A stretch of DNA of 5,378 bases from Bacteroidaceae bacterium (lineage in GTDB: Bacteria > Bacteroidota > Bacteroidia > Bacteroidales > Bacteroidaceae). Below the pieces are notes generated by a model that saw nothing but the letters and a program-made list of their open reading frames with translations, had not been told where the DNA came from and did not search any database. The stretch covers positions 1-5,378 of the forward strand of contig JAFZUB010000008.1 in NCBI GenBank assembly GCA_017618515.1, read 5' to 3'. Positions 1-5,252 of the stretch are shown piece after piece. Numbering within the stretch: the first letter of the stretch is position 1; each line of letters opens with the position of its first letter. The position numbers and the translations under genes were made by a program.

Positions 1-633
1 GACTCCATGCCCCACCATGCCGAGGCGTGGGCCAAGGCCTCAGAAGACTTTGGTCTTGGTATGACATACCATGATGTCTTCATGCAGGAAGGCCGCACGG
101 GCTTCTCTACCATAGATATCTTTACGCGCAAAAACTGGGGCCGCCCCACCAACCATGACGAGGTGAACTGTATCTACGCTCGCAAGTGCGAGTATTTCAA
201 CACTCTGCCCGAGGCTAAAGCCATGCCCGGAGCGCGCAGCCTCCTGGAGCAAATAAAGGCTGACGGCCTGCAGATAGTCCTCGTTACGGGCAGTGCGCAG
301 CACAGCCTGCTGGAGCGCCTCAACCGCGACTACCCAGGCATCTTCCACAGCGACCTCATGGTCACAGGCTTCGACGTGACCTACGGTAAACCCGACCCTG
401 AGCCCTATCTAATGGCTATGCACAAGGCTGCCGTGCGTCCCGACGAGACAATGGTGGTGGAGAACGCCCCTCTTGGCGTGCGCTCCGCCGTTGCTGCCGG
501 AGCTTACACCATAGCATGTAACACCGGTCCCCTGCCCGACCATGTGCTCCGCGACGAAGGCGCCGCCATAGTCCTTCCTTCGCTGCAGGCTCTCTCCGAC
601 CAGTGGTCACAGATAAGAAAAGAACTTGTTTAA
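1..633 (+). CDS. HAD-superfamily hydrolase, beta-phosphoglucomutase-like (5' partial)
   Basis: This is a haloacid-dehalogenase-type phosphatase or phosphomutase, probably cytoplasmic and acting on a small phosphorylated metabolite; the substrate cannot be read from the sequence. The frame is open from base 1 and begins D-S-M-P-H-H-A-E-A-W, which in this family follows directly after the catalytic DxD motif (DMDGVLxDS). The nucleophile Asp and about a dozen residues therefore lie outside the window, and the Met at base 7 is internal, not the start. Counting from base 1, motif II is V-T-G-S at residues 95-98, the motif III Lys is K130 in GKPDPEPY, and motif IV is V-V-E-N-A-P-L-G at 152-159. Motif IV has Glu-Asn where many relatives have Glu-Asp. 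The helical cap lies between the N-terminus and motif II. The 210 residues visible fit a family length of about 220-225. The gene ends in TAA just before a strong terminator. The family call is firm; the specific substrate is not. Confidence 0.88.
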   Translation, partial: DSMPHHAEAWAKASEDFGLGMTYHDVFMQEGRTGFSTIDIFTRKNWGRPTNHDEVNCIYARKCEYFNTLPEAKAMPGARSLLEQIKADGLQIVLVTGSAQHSLLERLNRDYPGIFHSDLMVTGFDVTYGKPDPEPYLMAMHKAAVRPDETMVVENAPLGVRSAVAAGAYTIACNTGPLPDHVLRDEGAAIVLPSLQALSDQWSQIRKELV

Positions 634-639
634 GTAAAG

Positions 640-672
640 AACCGCGAGCGTATTACTACGTTCGCGGTTTTT
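640..672 (+). terminator. Rho-independent terminator of the HAD gene
   Basis: A 13-bp stem (640-652 pairs with 657-669) has a TTAC loop and a single G-T wobble at 648/661. It is followed by a T-run (668-672) and more T-rich sequence. It starts 6 bases after the HAD stop codon. The neighbour on the other strand ends at 696, so the hairpin could also slow transcription arriving from that side. The T-tract in that direction is weak, so bidirectional action is only an inference. Confidence 0.88.
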
Positions 673-695
673 ATCTTTAGACTTGTATCTTTCTG

Positions 696-1478
696 CTATT
701 TCTTGCAGGCTTTGCATTTCTTGCAGCTGTCCTTGCCACACTTGCCGCCACACTTGCACGGTGAGCACTCCTTGCCGCCTTTATCGCAGCCCTTCATGTC
801 GTGCTTGCACTCCTTGCTGCCAGCCTTGGCGCAGTCCTTGTGTTCTCCACCTTTGGCACACTGGTGGTCGCCACCTTGTGCGCACTCTCCCTGAGCGGGA
901 GCACCAGGCTGTCCCTTCATGCCAGGACCATGGCCACGATGCTGCATTCCCTTGCCTCCGCCAAAGCCGGGACCCGGCATGCCGCGACGGCCAAAACGGC
1001 CACGCATCTGCGGACGCTGAGGCATCAGACTGCGCTCAATCATCTTGTCAGTGCGATAAGCAGCAAACTGCTCGGGGGTCATAATCTCGGCAAGTGCCTT
1101 GAAGTAGCCACCCTGGCCAGGAGCAAATTTCTTCTCGCCATCCTTCGGGCAAGGAGCTGCTTTGTCACACTGCTTCTCGCCATCCTTCGGGCAAGGAGCA
1201 GCCTTGTCACACTGCTTGTCACCGTCCTTCGGACAGGGAGCGGCCTTATGATGTCTTGGAGTCAGAGCCTTTGTGTTGAGCTCGAGAAGCTTGGCCTTCT
1301 GTTCGGCAGTGAGATCGTATGCCTTGGCCATGCGGTCAGTGATAAGCTGAGCCTTCTGCTCAGTGGTAAGCTTGGGGCCTTGCTGCCCTTCACCCTGAGG
1401 ACACTGCTTGGCGTCCTGTGCCATCATTGTGGCAAGCCCCAGAACGAGGCTGAGGCAGAAAATCATAGTACGTTTCAT
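696..1478 (-). CDS. Secreted Cys/His/Lys-rich protein with LTxxQ-type (Spy/DUF4890-like) segments
   Basis: The predicted protein is 260 residues and exported. Residues 1-20 form a signal peptide (MKRT, then a hydrophobic core to L15, cleavage probably after A20); C8 lies within it and does not form a lipobox. The segment at 37-68 (LTTEQKAQLITDRMAKAYDLTAEQKAKLLELN) and the later I-M-T-P-E-Q-F-A-A-Y at 132-141 resemble the LTxxQ repeats of Spy/CpxP-like periplasmic proteins and the Bacteroidetes DUF4890 group. Between them sit three tandem units of K-A-A-P-C-P-K-D-G-(D/E)-K (78-116), encoded by a 42-bp DNA repeat. Residues 153-195 are Gly/Pro/Arg/Met-rich. The tail, 199-258, has 12 of the 18 mature Cys residues plus His, ending in CSPC, CKC, CKKC and CKAC spacings. 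Metal binding or a redox role is suggested by composition only. ATG at 1478 gives a perfect signal peptide, so I accept it; no Shine-Dalgarno site is visible. It is convergent with the HAD gene and 91 bp downstream of the membrane-protein gene, so it may have its own promoter. Confidence 0.85.
   Translation of the reverse strand: MKRTMIFCLSLVLGLATMMAQDAKQCPQGEGQQGPKLTTEQKAQLITDRMAKAYDLTAEQKAKLLELNTKALTPRHHKAAPCPKDGDKQCDKAAPCPKDGEKQCDKAAPCPKDGEKKFAPGQGGYFKALAEIMTPEQFAAYRTDKMIERSLMPQRPQMRGRFGRRGMPGPGFGGGKGMQHRGHGPGMKGQPGAPAQGECAQGGDHQCAKGGEHKDCAKAGSKECKHDMKGCDKGGKECSPCKCGGKCGKDSCKKCKACKK
1131..1247 (-). repeat. 42-bp in-frame tandem repeat, about 2.8 copies
   Basis: Copies are at 1131-1172, 1173-1214 and 1215-1247 (partial, about 33 bp). 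The first two are 40/42 identical; the third has six differences over its length. Each full copy encodes 14 residues (D-K-A-A-P-C-P-K-D-G-E-K-Q-C), so copy-number change keeps the frame and adds two Cys per unit. The near-identity of the first two copies suggests recent duplication. Confidence 0.9.
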
Positions 1479-1569
1479 AGTCTTGCTAATTAAATGGTAT
1501 GGTTAATGTTTTCTGTTGGTAAGACTGAGACCGCATGCCTAAAGTTTAATCAGCGGCCAATCTTTAACA

Positions 1570-1950
1570 TTACTTAACCTTCTTCTCTTCTTTTTCCAAT
1601 TCGTATGGGATGCGGAAGGCTGCGTACAGTTCAAAGACTGCAGCTATGAGCATCACCACCATCCACTCGTTGTGGCGCATATAAGTCATGTGGTATTGGT
1701 GACCAAACATCATGGCTCCGCTCACCACCAACAACAATGCTCCCAGCACCTGCTGACGGCGCAGGCGGCGTATGACCACGCTGTCGCCCTCGTAGCTGGC
1801 CAGCATCTGCATCGAGGCAAACATCAACGCGCCTGCACAATATATATAAGGTGCCGCCGCACTCTCCAGCGGATTGAGCACAGCGCCTATGATTATCAAC
1901 ACGCCACCGAGGCGATATATAAACAATTGCAAGCTATTCAGCTTCTTCAT
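1570..1950 (-). CDS. Small four-helix inner-membrane protein of unknown function
   Basis: I do not recognise a named family. The protein has 126 residues and four hydrophobic segments, at about 9-25, 31-51, 66-83 and 95-112. A basic loop (R61-R62-L-R64-R65) lies between helices 2 and 3, and the C-terminus is strongly charged (E117-K126, mostly Glu and Lys). By the positive-inside rule the RRLRR loop and both termini should be cytoplasmic, giving an N-in/C-in topology. I chose ATG at 1950 (M-K-K-L-N-S-L); a TTG two codons upstream is possible but less likely. The gene overlaps the end of the FtsB/DivIC-like gene by 17 bases in another frame, so the two are probably cotranscribed and translationally coupled. 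That context suggests, but does not show, an envelope or division-related role. It has the look of a conserved Bacteroidales hypothetical protein. Confidence 0.83.
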   Translation of the reverse strand: MKKLNSLQLFIYRLGGVLIIIGAVLNPLESAAAPYIYCAGALMFASMQMLASYEGDSVVIRRLRRQQVLGALLLVVSGAMMFGHQYHMTYMRHNEWMVVMLIAAVFELYAAFRIPYELEKEEKKVK

Positions 1951-2242
1951 CTTCAAATACGTAAACGTCCTCGTTCTCGTTCTTCATATAATATTTCTCG
2001 CGCGCTATCCTCACCGCAGCGTTGGGATCACGCTGCAACTCCATATAGAGACGCGTATCTCTCTGGTACTGCGCCTTATAGGCATCTATCTCATTCTGCA
2101 GAGCACAATTCTCCTGATGAATCAGGTAGCGGTTATACAGACTGTTGGAGTCCAGATAAACTATCAGCACAAGAAATATCACAATGGTCGTGGCATACTT
2201 GTGGTGGCCGAGAAAATTTAAAAAACGCTTGAGCTTGGACAT
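1934..2242 (-). CDS. FtsB/DivIC-family septum formation initiator protein
   Basis: This is a 102-residue bitopic membrane protein of the septum-formation-initiator (FtsB/DivIC) type. These proteins pair with FtsL- and FtsQ/DivIB-type partners and help activate septal peptidoglycan synthesis. Residues 1-15 are short and basic. A single membrane helix spans about 16-30 (Y-A-T-T-I-V-I-F-L-V-L-I-V-Y-L). It is followed by a periplasmic coiled coil at about 35-70 containing N-E-I-D-A-Y and the L-Q-R-D-P motif. The end, A-R-E-K-Y-Y-M-K-N-E-N-E-D-V-Y at 80-94, is the typical DivIC-like C-terminal block, with an acidic tail E-D-E-E-A-E. I use ATG at 2242. An upstream in-frame TTG at 2302 would add 20 poorly matching residues and would read through the promoter candidate and the heptad array, so it is rejected. 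The gene is divergent from sppA and overlaps the next gene downstream by 17 bases. Family call strong; FtsB versus DivIC naming is a matter of convention. Confidence 0.9.
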   Translation of the reverse strand: MSKLKRFLNFLGHHKYATTIVIFLVLIVYLDSNSLYNRYLIHQENCALQNEIDAYKAQYQRDTRLYMELQRDPNAAVRIAREKYYMKNENEDVYVFEDEEAE

Positions 2243-2272
2243 ATAAATAGAGAATAGTGTGAGTTGCCGCTG

Positions 2273-2302
2273 CGAAATTACAAAAAAATGTTCAATGCTC
2301 AA
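2273..2302 (-). promoter_or_regulatory. Candidate Bacteroidetes-type promoter for the FtsB/DivIC-like gene
   Basis: On the minus strand TAATTTCG (2280 down to 2273) matches the Bacteroidetes -7 consensus TAnnTTTG at all but one defined position. A TTG (2302-2300) lies exactly 19 bases upstream, the expected position of the -33 element. That TTG belongs to a heptad repeat unit. Transcription would start near 2266, giving a leader of about 25 bases. This is inference from consensus and spacing only. Confidence 0.45.
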
Positions 2303-2318
2303 TACTCAATGTTCAATA
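2291..2318. repeat. Four-unit heptanucleotide array YTCAATR in the divergent region
   Basis: Four consecutive 7-base units are seen: TTCAATG (2291-2297), CTCAATA (2298-2304), CTCAATG (2305-2311) and TTCAATA (2312-2318). They vary only at the first (C/T) and last (A/G) bases. The array fills the space between two divergent promoter candidates. It shares 19 identical bases (2299-2317) with a second array at 5221-5248. Confidence 0.9.
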
Positions 2319-2325
2319 TTTTTAC

Positions 2326-2333
2326 TACTTTTG
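2326..2333 (+). promoter_or_regulatory. Candidate -7 element of the sppA operon promoter
   Basis: TACTTTTG is an exact match to the Bacteroidetes primary sigma factor -7 consensus TAnnTTTG. It lies 25 bases before the sppA ATG, giving a leader of roughly 20 bases. No good TTTG-type -33 element is found at the usual 19-base spacing, which falls inside the heptad array (around 2303-2306). This is the only clear promoter seen ahead of sppA, lpxK and thiL. Confidence 0.6.
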
Positions 2334-2358
2334 CACCAAATATCTAATTAACATCATT

Positions 2359-4173
2359 ATGGAAAACAACACTCAACAACAAAAATTCCCTTGGACTAAG
2401 CATTTCTGGCTTAACGTACTATCATCCACCGTTGGCTTCATTATTGGGAGCATCATTTGCACACTCCTTCTCTTTGTTCTCATCGTAGCGATGATTGGCA
2501 GTAGCAGCACCGACGACGCCACCGTGAAGAGCAACAGCCTGCTCCACATCAACCTCGATGGCGTGATTACCGAGCAGCAGCAAGACAACACCCTGCAGAG
2601 CCTGCTGGGCGAGGATGACGAGAGCATCGGCCTCGATAAGATTCTTAAGGCTATCAGCATAGCCAAGGACAATGACGACATAAAGGGCATCTGGCTGGAA
2701 AGCGGTATGCTGAGCAGCTACCCCGCCACACTGCAAGAGCTACGTCAGGCGCTGCTGGACTTCAAGAAGTCGGGCAAGCCAATCTACGCATACGGCAACG
2801 ATGTCTATGGGCAGGGCGCTTACTACCTTTGCTCGGTAGCCGACACTGTTGCGCTCAACCCCATCGGCGCTGTCGATTGGCACGGTATGAGCGCGCAGAT
2901 TATGTTCTACAAGGACCTGATGGCCAAACTGGGCGTGAAGATGCAGGTATTTAAGGTGGGCACCTACAAAAGTGCCGTGGAGCCCTACACCGAGACACAG
3001 ATGTCGCCCGCCAATCGCGAGCAGGTAACCGCTTATATTACCGAAATATGGCAGACATGGGTTAATGACATCTGCAAAAGCCGCAAGATGCAGCCGGACA
3101 AAGTCAACGATCTTGCCGACAAGTGTATGGTCTTCGCTGGCGGCAAGGAGACCAAGGCCAGTGGACTGGTTGACCTTATGATGTACAAAGAAGAGTTCAC
3201 AGATATGCTCAAGAAGAAACTGGGCGTAGACGAGAAAAATGAACTCAATCTCATTTCGCCCTCCACTCTCTGCGATGCCGCTGATAAGAAGGGCGACATG
3301 GGCAATCAGGTTGCCGTTTACTATGCTGAGGGCGAAATCGTTGAAGAAGCCTCTCCGAATCCTATGAGCGAAGGCAGCGTCGTTGGTGAAAAGGTCTGCA
3401 AGGATCTGCAGAAACTGGCTAAAGACGACAATGTAAAAGCCGTTGTGCTGCGCATCAACTCGCCTGGCGGCAGTGCTTTTGCCTCCGAGCAGATGTGGCA
3501 CAATATCAAGGTGCTGGCAAAGAAAAAGCCCGTCGTAGTGTCTATGGGTGGCGTAGCTGCATCGGGCGGTTACTACATTGCTGCCGGTGCCGACTACATC
3601 TTTGCTGAGCCCACCACCATCACTGGCTCTATCGGCATCTTCGGTATGATCCCCGATGCCAGCGAACTGCTGACCAACAAGCTTGGACTGAAGTTCGATG
3701 CTGTCAACACCAACAAGATGTCTGACTTCGGCAATATGAGCCGCCCCTTCAACGCAGAAGAGGGTCAGCGCCTGCAGGCCCATATAGAAGAGGGATACAC
3801 TCTGTTTATGACCCGCGTGGCTGATGCCCGCAAGATGACCCTTGCTCAGGTGGACAGCATCGGCCAAGGCCGCGTGTGGACCGGCACTCAGGCTCTAAAG
3901 CTCGGACTTGTTGACAAGCTCGGCAGCCTGCAGGATGCCATCAACTACGTTGCCTCCAAGGCCAAGCTGAAAGAGGGCTACGCCGTAGTGGGTTATCCCG
4001 AGGTTCAGCCTTGGTATGCTCAGCTGGCAATCGGCACTGCTGAAGAGCAGGCCTTTGCCGGACGTCTGCGCTCCCTGCTCGGCGATTTCTATGAGCCGCT
4101 GCAGGCAATCAACTACCTTAAGAACGGTTGCACCGTTTACGCGCGCTTACCTTATATAATTAAGATTAAATAG
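2359..4173 (+). CDS. sppA: Signal peptide peptidase SppA, 67K (two-domain) type
   Basis: SppA is a membrane-anchored serine protease that digests leftover signal peptides and other membrane-associated peptides on the periplasmic face. This copy has 604 residues, close to the 618 of E. coli SppA. After a short polar N-terminus it has one membrane anchor at about residues 20-46, then two peptidase-S49 domains. The N-terminal domain carries the general-base Lys in V-G-T-Y-K-S-A-V-E-P-Y (K204). The C-terminal domain carries R-I-N-S-P-G-G-S (365-372, oxyanion region) and the nucleophile Ser in G-G-V-A-A-S-G-G-Y-Y (S402), followed by T-G-S-I-G-I-F-G. The Ser/Lys pair is thus complete and the enzyme should be active. 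The ATG at 2359 gives the expected short cytoplasmic stretch before the anchor; the leader is A-rich without a Shine-Dalgarno site. A -7 box lies 25 bases upstream. The gene heads a likely operon with lpxK (34-base gap) and thiL, and is divergent from the FtsB/DivIC-like gene. Confidence 0.97.
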   Translation: MENNTQQQKFPWTKHFWLNVLSSTVGFIIGSIICTLLLFVLIVAMIGSSSTDDATVKSNSLLHINLDGVITEQQQDNTLQSLLGEDDESIGLDKILKAISIAKDNDDIKGIWLESGMLSSYPATLQELRQALLDFKKSGKPIYAYGNDVYGQGAYYLCSVADTVALNPIGAVDWHGMSAQIMFYKDLMAKLGVKMQVFKVGTYKSAVEPYTETQMSPANREQVTAYITEIWQTWVNDICKSRKMQPDKVNDLADKCMVFAGGKETKASGLVDLMMYKEEFTDMLKKKLGVDEKNELNLISPSTLCDAADKKGDMGNQVAVYYAEGEIVEEASPNPMSEGSVVGEKVCKDLQKLAKDDNVKAVVLRINSPGGSAFASEQMWHNIKVLAKKKPVVVSMGGVAASGGYYIAAGADYIFAEPTTITGSIGIFGMIPDASELLTNKLGLKFDAVNTNKMSDFGNMSRPFNAEEGQRLQAHIEEGYTLFMTRVADARKMTLAQVDSIGQGRVWTGTQALKLGLVDKLGSLQDAINYVASKAKLKEGYAVVGYPEVQPWYAQLAIGTAEEQAFAGRLRSLLGDFYEPLQAINYLKNGCTVYARLPYIIKIK

Positions 4174-4193
4174 GAGTAAGGAGAAAAGGAGTA
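4172..4193 (+). repeat. Three AGGAGWA units in the sppA-lpxK gap, SD-like
   Basis: The heptamers AGGAGTA (4172-4178), AGGAGAA (4179-4185) and AGGAGTA (4187-4193) lie in a row, with one extra A before the third. The first begins inside the sppA stop codon. Each contains GGAG, but the nearest core ends 16 bases before the lpxK ATG, too far for a normal Shine-Dalgarno site. Either a purine-rich enhancer of translation or simply a short repeat is possible. Confidence 0.6.
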
Positions 4194-4207
4194 ACAAAAT
4201 CGCGAAG

Positions 4208-5218
4208 ATGAAGACCTCGCTGATTCTCCGGCCCGCAGCATGGACCTACGGCCGCGTGATGAGGTGGCGCAACAGTCGCTTCGACACTGGCCGCACTCCC
4301 ATCACCGCGGTGCAAGTGCCGGTGGTGAGCATAGGCAATCTCAGTGTGGGCGGCACGGGCAAAACACCTATGTGCCTGTGGCTGCTGCGCCAGTTGCTGA
4401 CAGCGGAGCGCCACCCCGCGCTGCTGTCCCGAGGCTATGGCCGCAAGACCCGCGGTTTCCTGCATGCCGATGCCACCAGCACAGCACGCGAGATTGGCGA
4501 CGAACCAGTGGAGGTGTTCCGCACCATGGAGGGCAAGGTGCCTGTCTTTGTATGCGAAGACCGTGTGCATGGTGCGCAGCGCCTGTTGCAGGCCGACTGC
4601 ACCATCGACAGCATAGTGCTCGACGATGCTTACCAGCACCGCTTCATCCATCGCGACATCGATATCCTGCTTACTGACTACCGCCGTCTCTACACCCGCG
4701 ACCGCGTGTTGCCTGAGGGGCGACTGCGCGAACTGAAGGAGGGCGCCGCGCGTGCCGACATCATTGTGGTGAGCAAATGCCCCTATGGTATCACTCCCGA
4801 CGAGGCCGAAAGCATACGCAAGGAGTTGCAGCCACTACCCCATCAGCATGTGTTCTTCTCCGCCATTGAGTATGAACCGCTCAATATCCCCGACCTCAAT
4901 ACCAAGCACGCCCTTATCTTCACCGGCATTGCCAAGCCCCTACCGCTCATACAGCACTACACCCCACAGTGCCTGTCGCTGACCACCATGCGCTTTGCCG
5001 ACCATCACAATTTCTCGCAGAAAGACATCAGCCGCATTGCCACTGCCGCTCAGAGTGCCGACGTGGTCATCACCACAGGCAAGGATTTCAGTCGCCTCCC
5101 CACCGAGCTGCCGGAGGTGCTGCGCACTAAACTCCGAGTGCAGCGCATAGCCACAAAGATACTGTTCAATCAAGAGGAAGCCCTCAAGGACCTTATTCTT
5201 GATAGAGTTCGAAAGTAA
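4208..5218 (+). CDS. lpxK: Tetraacyldisaccharide 4'-kinase (lipid A biosynthesis)
   Basis: LpxK transfers phosphate from ATP to the 4' position of the tetraacyldisaccharide 1-phosphate, making lipid IVA in the Raetz pathway on the cytoplasmic face of the inner membrane. The 336-residue length is typical. After an N-terminal membrane-associating helix (about 5-22) comes I-G-N-L-S-V-G-G-T-G-K-T-P (42-54), the LpxK P-loop, with K52 and T53 contacting ATP. S-R-G-Y-G-R is at 74-79. G-D-E-P at 97-100 holds the Asp (D98) expected to act as general base. D-D-A-Y-Q-H at 139-144 is the Mg-binding motif, with Ala-Tyr in place of the usual Gly-Phe. L-P-E-G-R-L-R-E-L follows a little later, and F-A-D-H-H-N-F at 263-269 supplies the His that activates the base. 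Assignments of catalytic roles come from the studied Aquifex enzyme. ATG at 4208 gives the normal N-terminus. The gene lies 34 bases after sppA and has no promoter of its own that I can see. Confidence 0.96.
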   Translation: MKTSLILRPAAWTYGRVMRWRNSRFDTGRTPITAVQVPVVSIGNLSVGGTGKTPMCLWLLRQLLTAERHPALLSRGYGRKTRGFLHADATSTAREIGDEPVEVFRTMEGKVPVFVCEDRVHGAQRLLQADCTIDSIVLDDAYQHRFIHRDIDILLTDYRRLYTRDRVLPEGRLRELKEGAARADIIVVSKCPYGITPDEAESIRKELQPLPHQHVFFSAIEYEPLNIPDLNTKHALIFTGIAKPLPLIQHYTPQCLSLTTMRFADHHNFSQKDISRIATAAQSADVVITTGKDFSRLPTELPEVLRTKLRVQRIATKILFNQEEALKDLILDRVRK

Positions 5219-5220
5219 TC

Positions 5221-5248
5221 CTCAATGTTCAATACTCAATGTTCAATG
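5221..5248. repeat. Four-unit heptanucleotide array YTCAATR between lpxK and thiL
   Basis: The units CTCAATG (5221-5227), TTCAATA (5228-5234), CTCAATG (5235-5241) and TTCAATG (5242-5248) start 3 bases after the lpxK stop codon. A degenerate fifth unit, TCCCATG (5249-5255), ends with the thiL start codon. The array thus occupies almost the whole intergenic gap. It contains no stop codon in any plus-strand frame. It shares 19 identical bases (5229-5247) with the array at 2291-2318. Confidence 0.9.
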
Positions 5249-5252
5249 TCCC

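Noticed and set aside
801..1493. 230-codon plus-strand open frame opposite the Cys-rich protein gene
   Set aside because: The minus-strand reading has a perfect signal peptide and family-like segments. The plus-strand product is a low-complexity shadow with repeats mirroring the 42-bp units.
1479..1569. Possible hairpins (AGTCTT/AAGACT at 1479-1526; CCGC/GCGG at 1531-1556) in the leader of the Cys-rich protein gene
   Set aside because: The stems are only 4-6 bp, with long loops or no T-run, so neither a terminator nor a riboswitch can be supported. No good TAnnTTTG box was found there either.
1951..1956. TTG start two codons upstream for the four-helix membrane protein
   Set aside because: ATG at 1950 is a better start codon and gives a typical short basic N-terminus; the two extra residues add nothing.
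1672..2232. 186-codon plus-strand open frame across the two membrane-protein genes
   Set aside because: It spans two genes and their overlap, lacks motifs and is His/Ser/Gln-rich in the way of antisense shadows.
2243..2302. TTG-initiated N-terminal extension of the FtsB/DivIC-like protein
   Set aside because: The extra 20 residues do not resemble the family, pass through the candidate -7 box and array, and a good ATG follows at the expected place before the membrane helix.
2291..2318. CRISPR-like or phage attachment repeat
   Set aside because: The units are contiguous heptamers with no spacers, no leader and no integrase or cas gene nearby.
2740..3867. 375-codon open frame on the minus strand opposite sppA
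   Set aside because: It lies wholly inside sppA, whose catalytic motifs are intact. The translation has no recognisable motif and looks like an antisense shadow of GC-biased codons.
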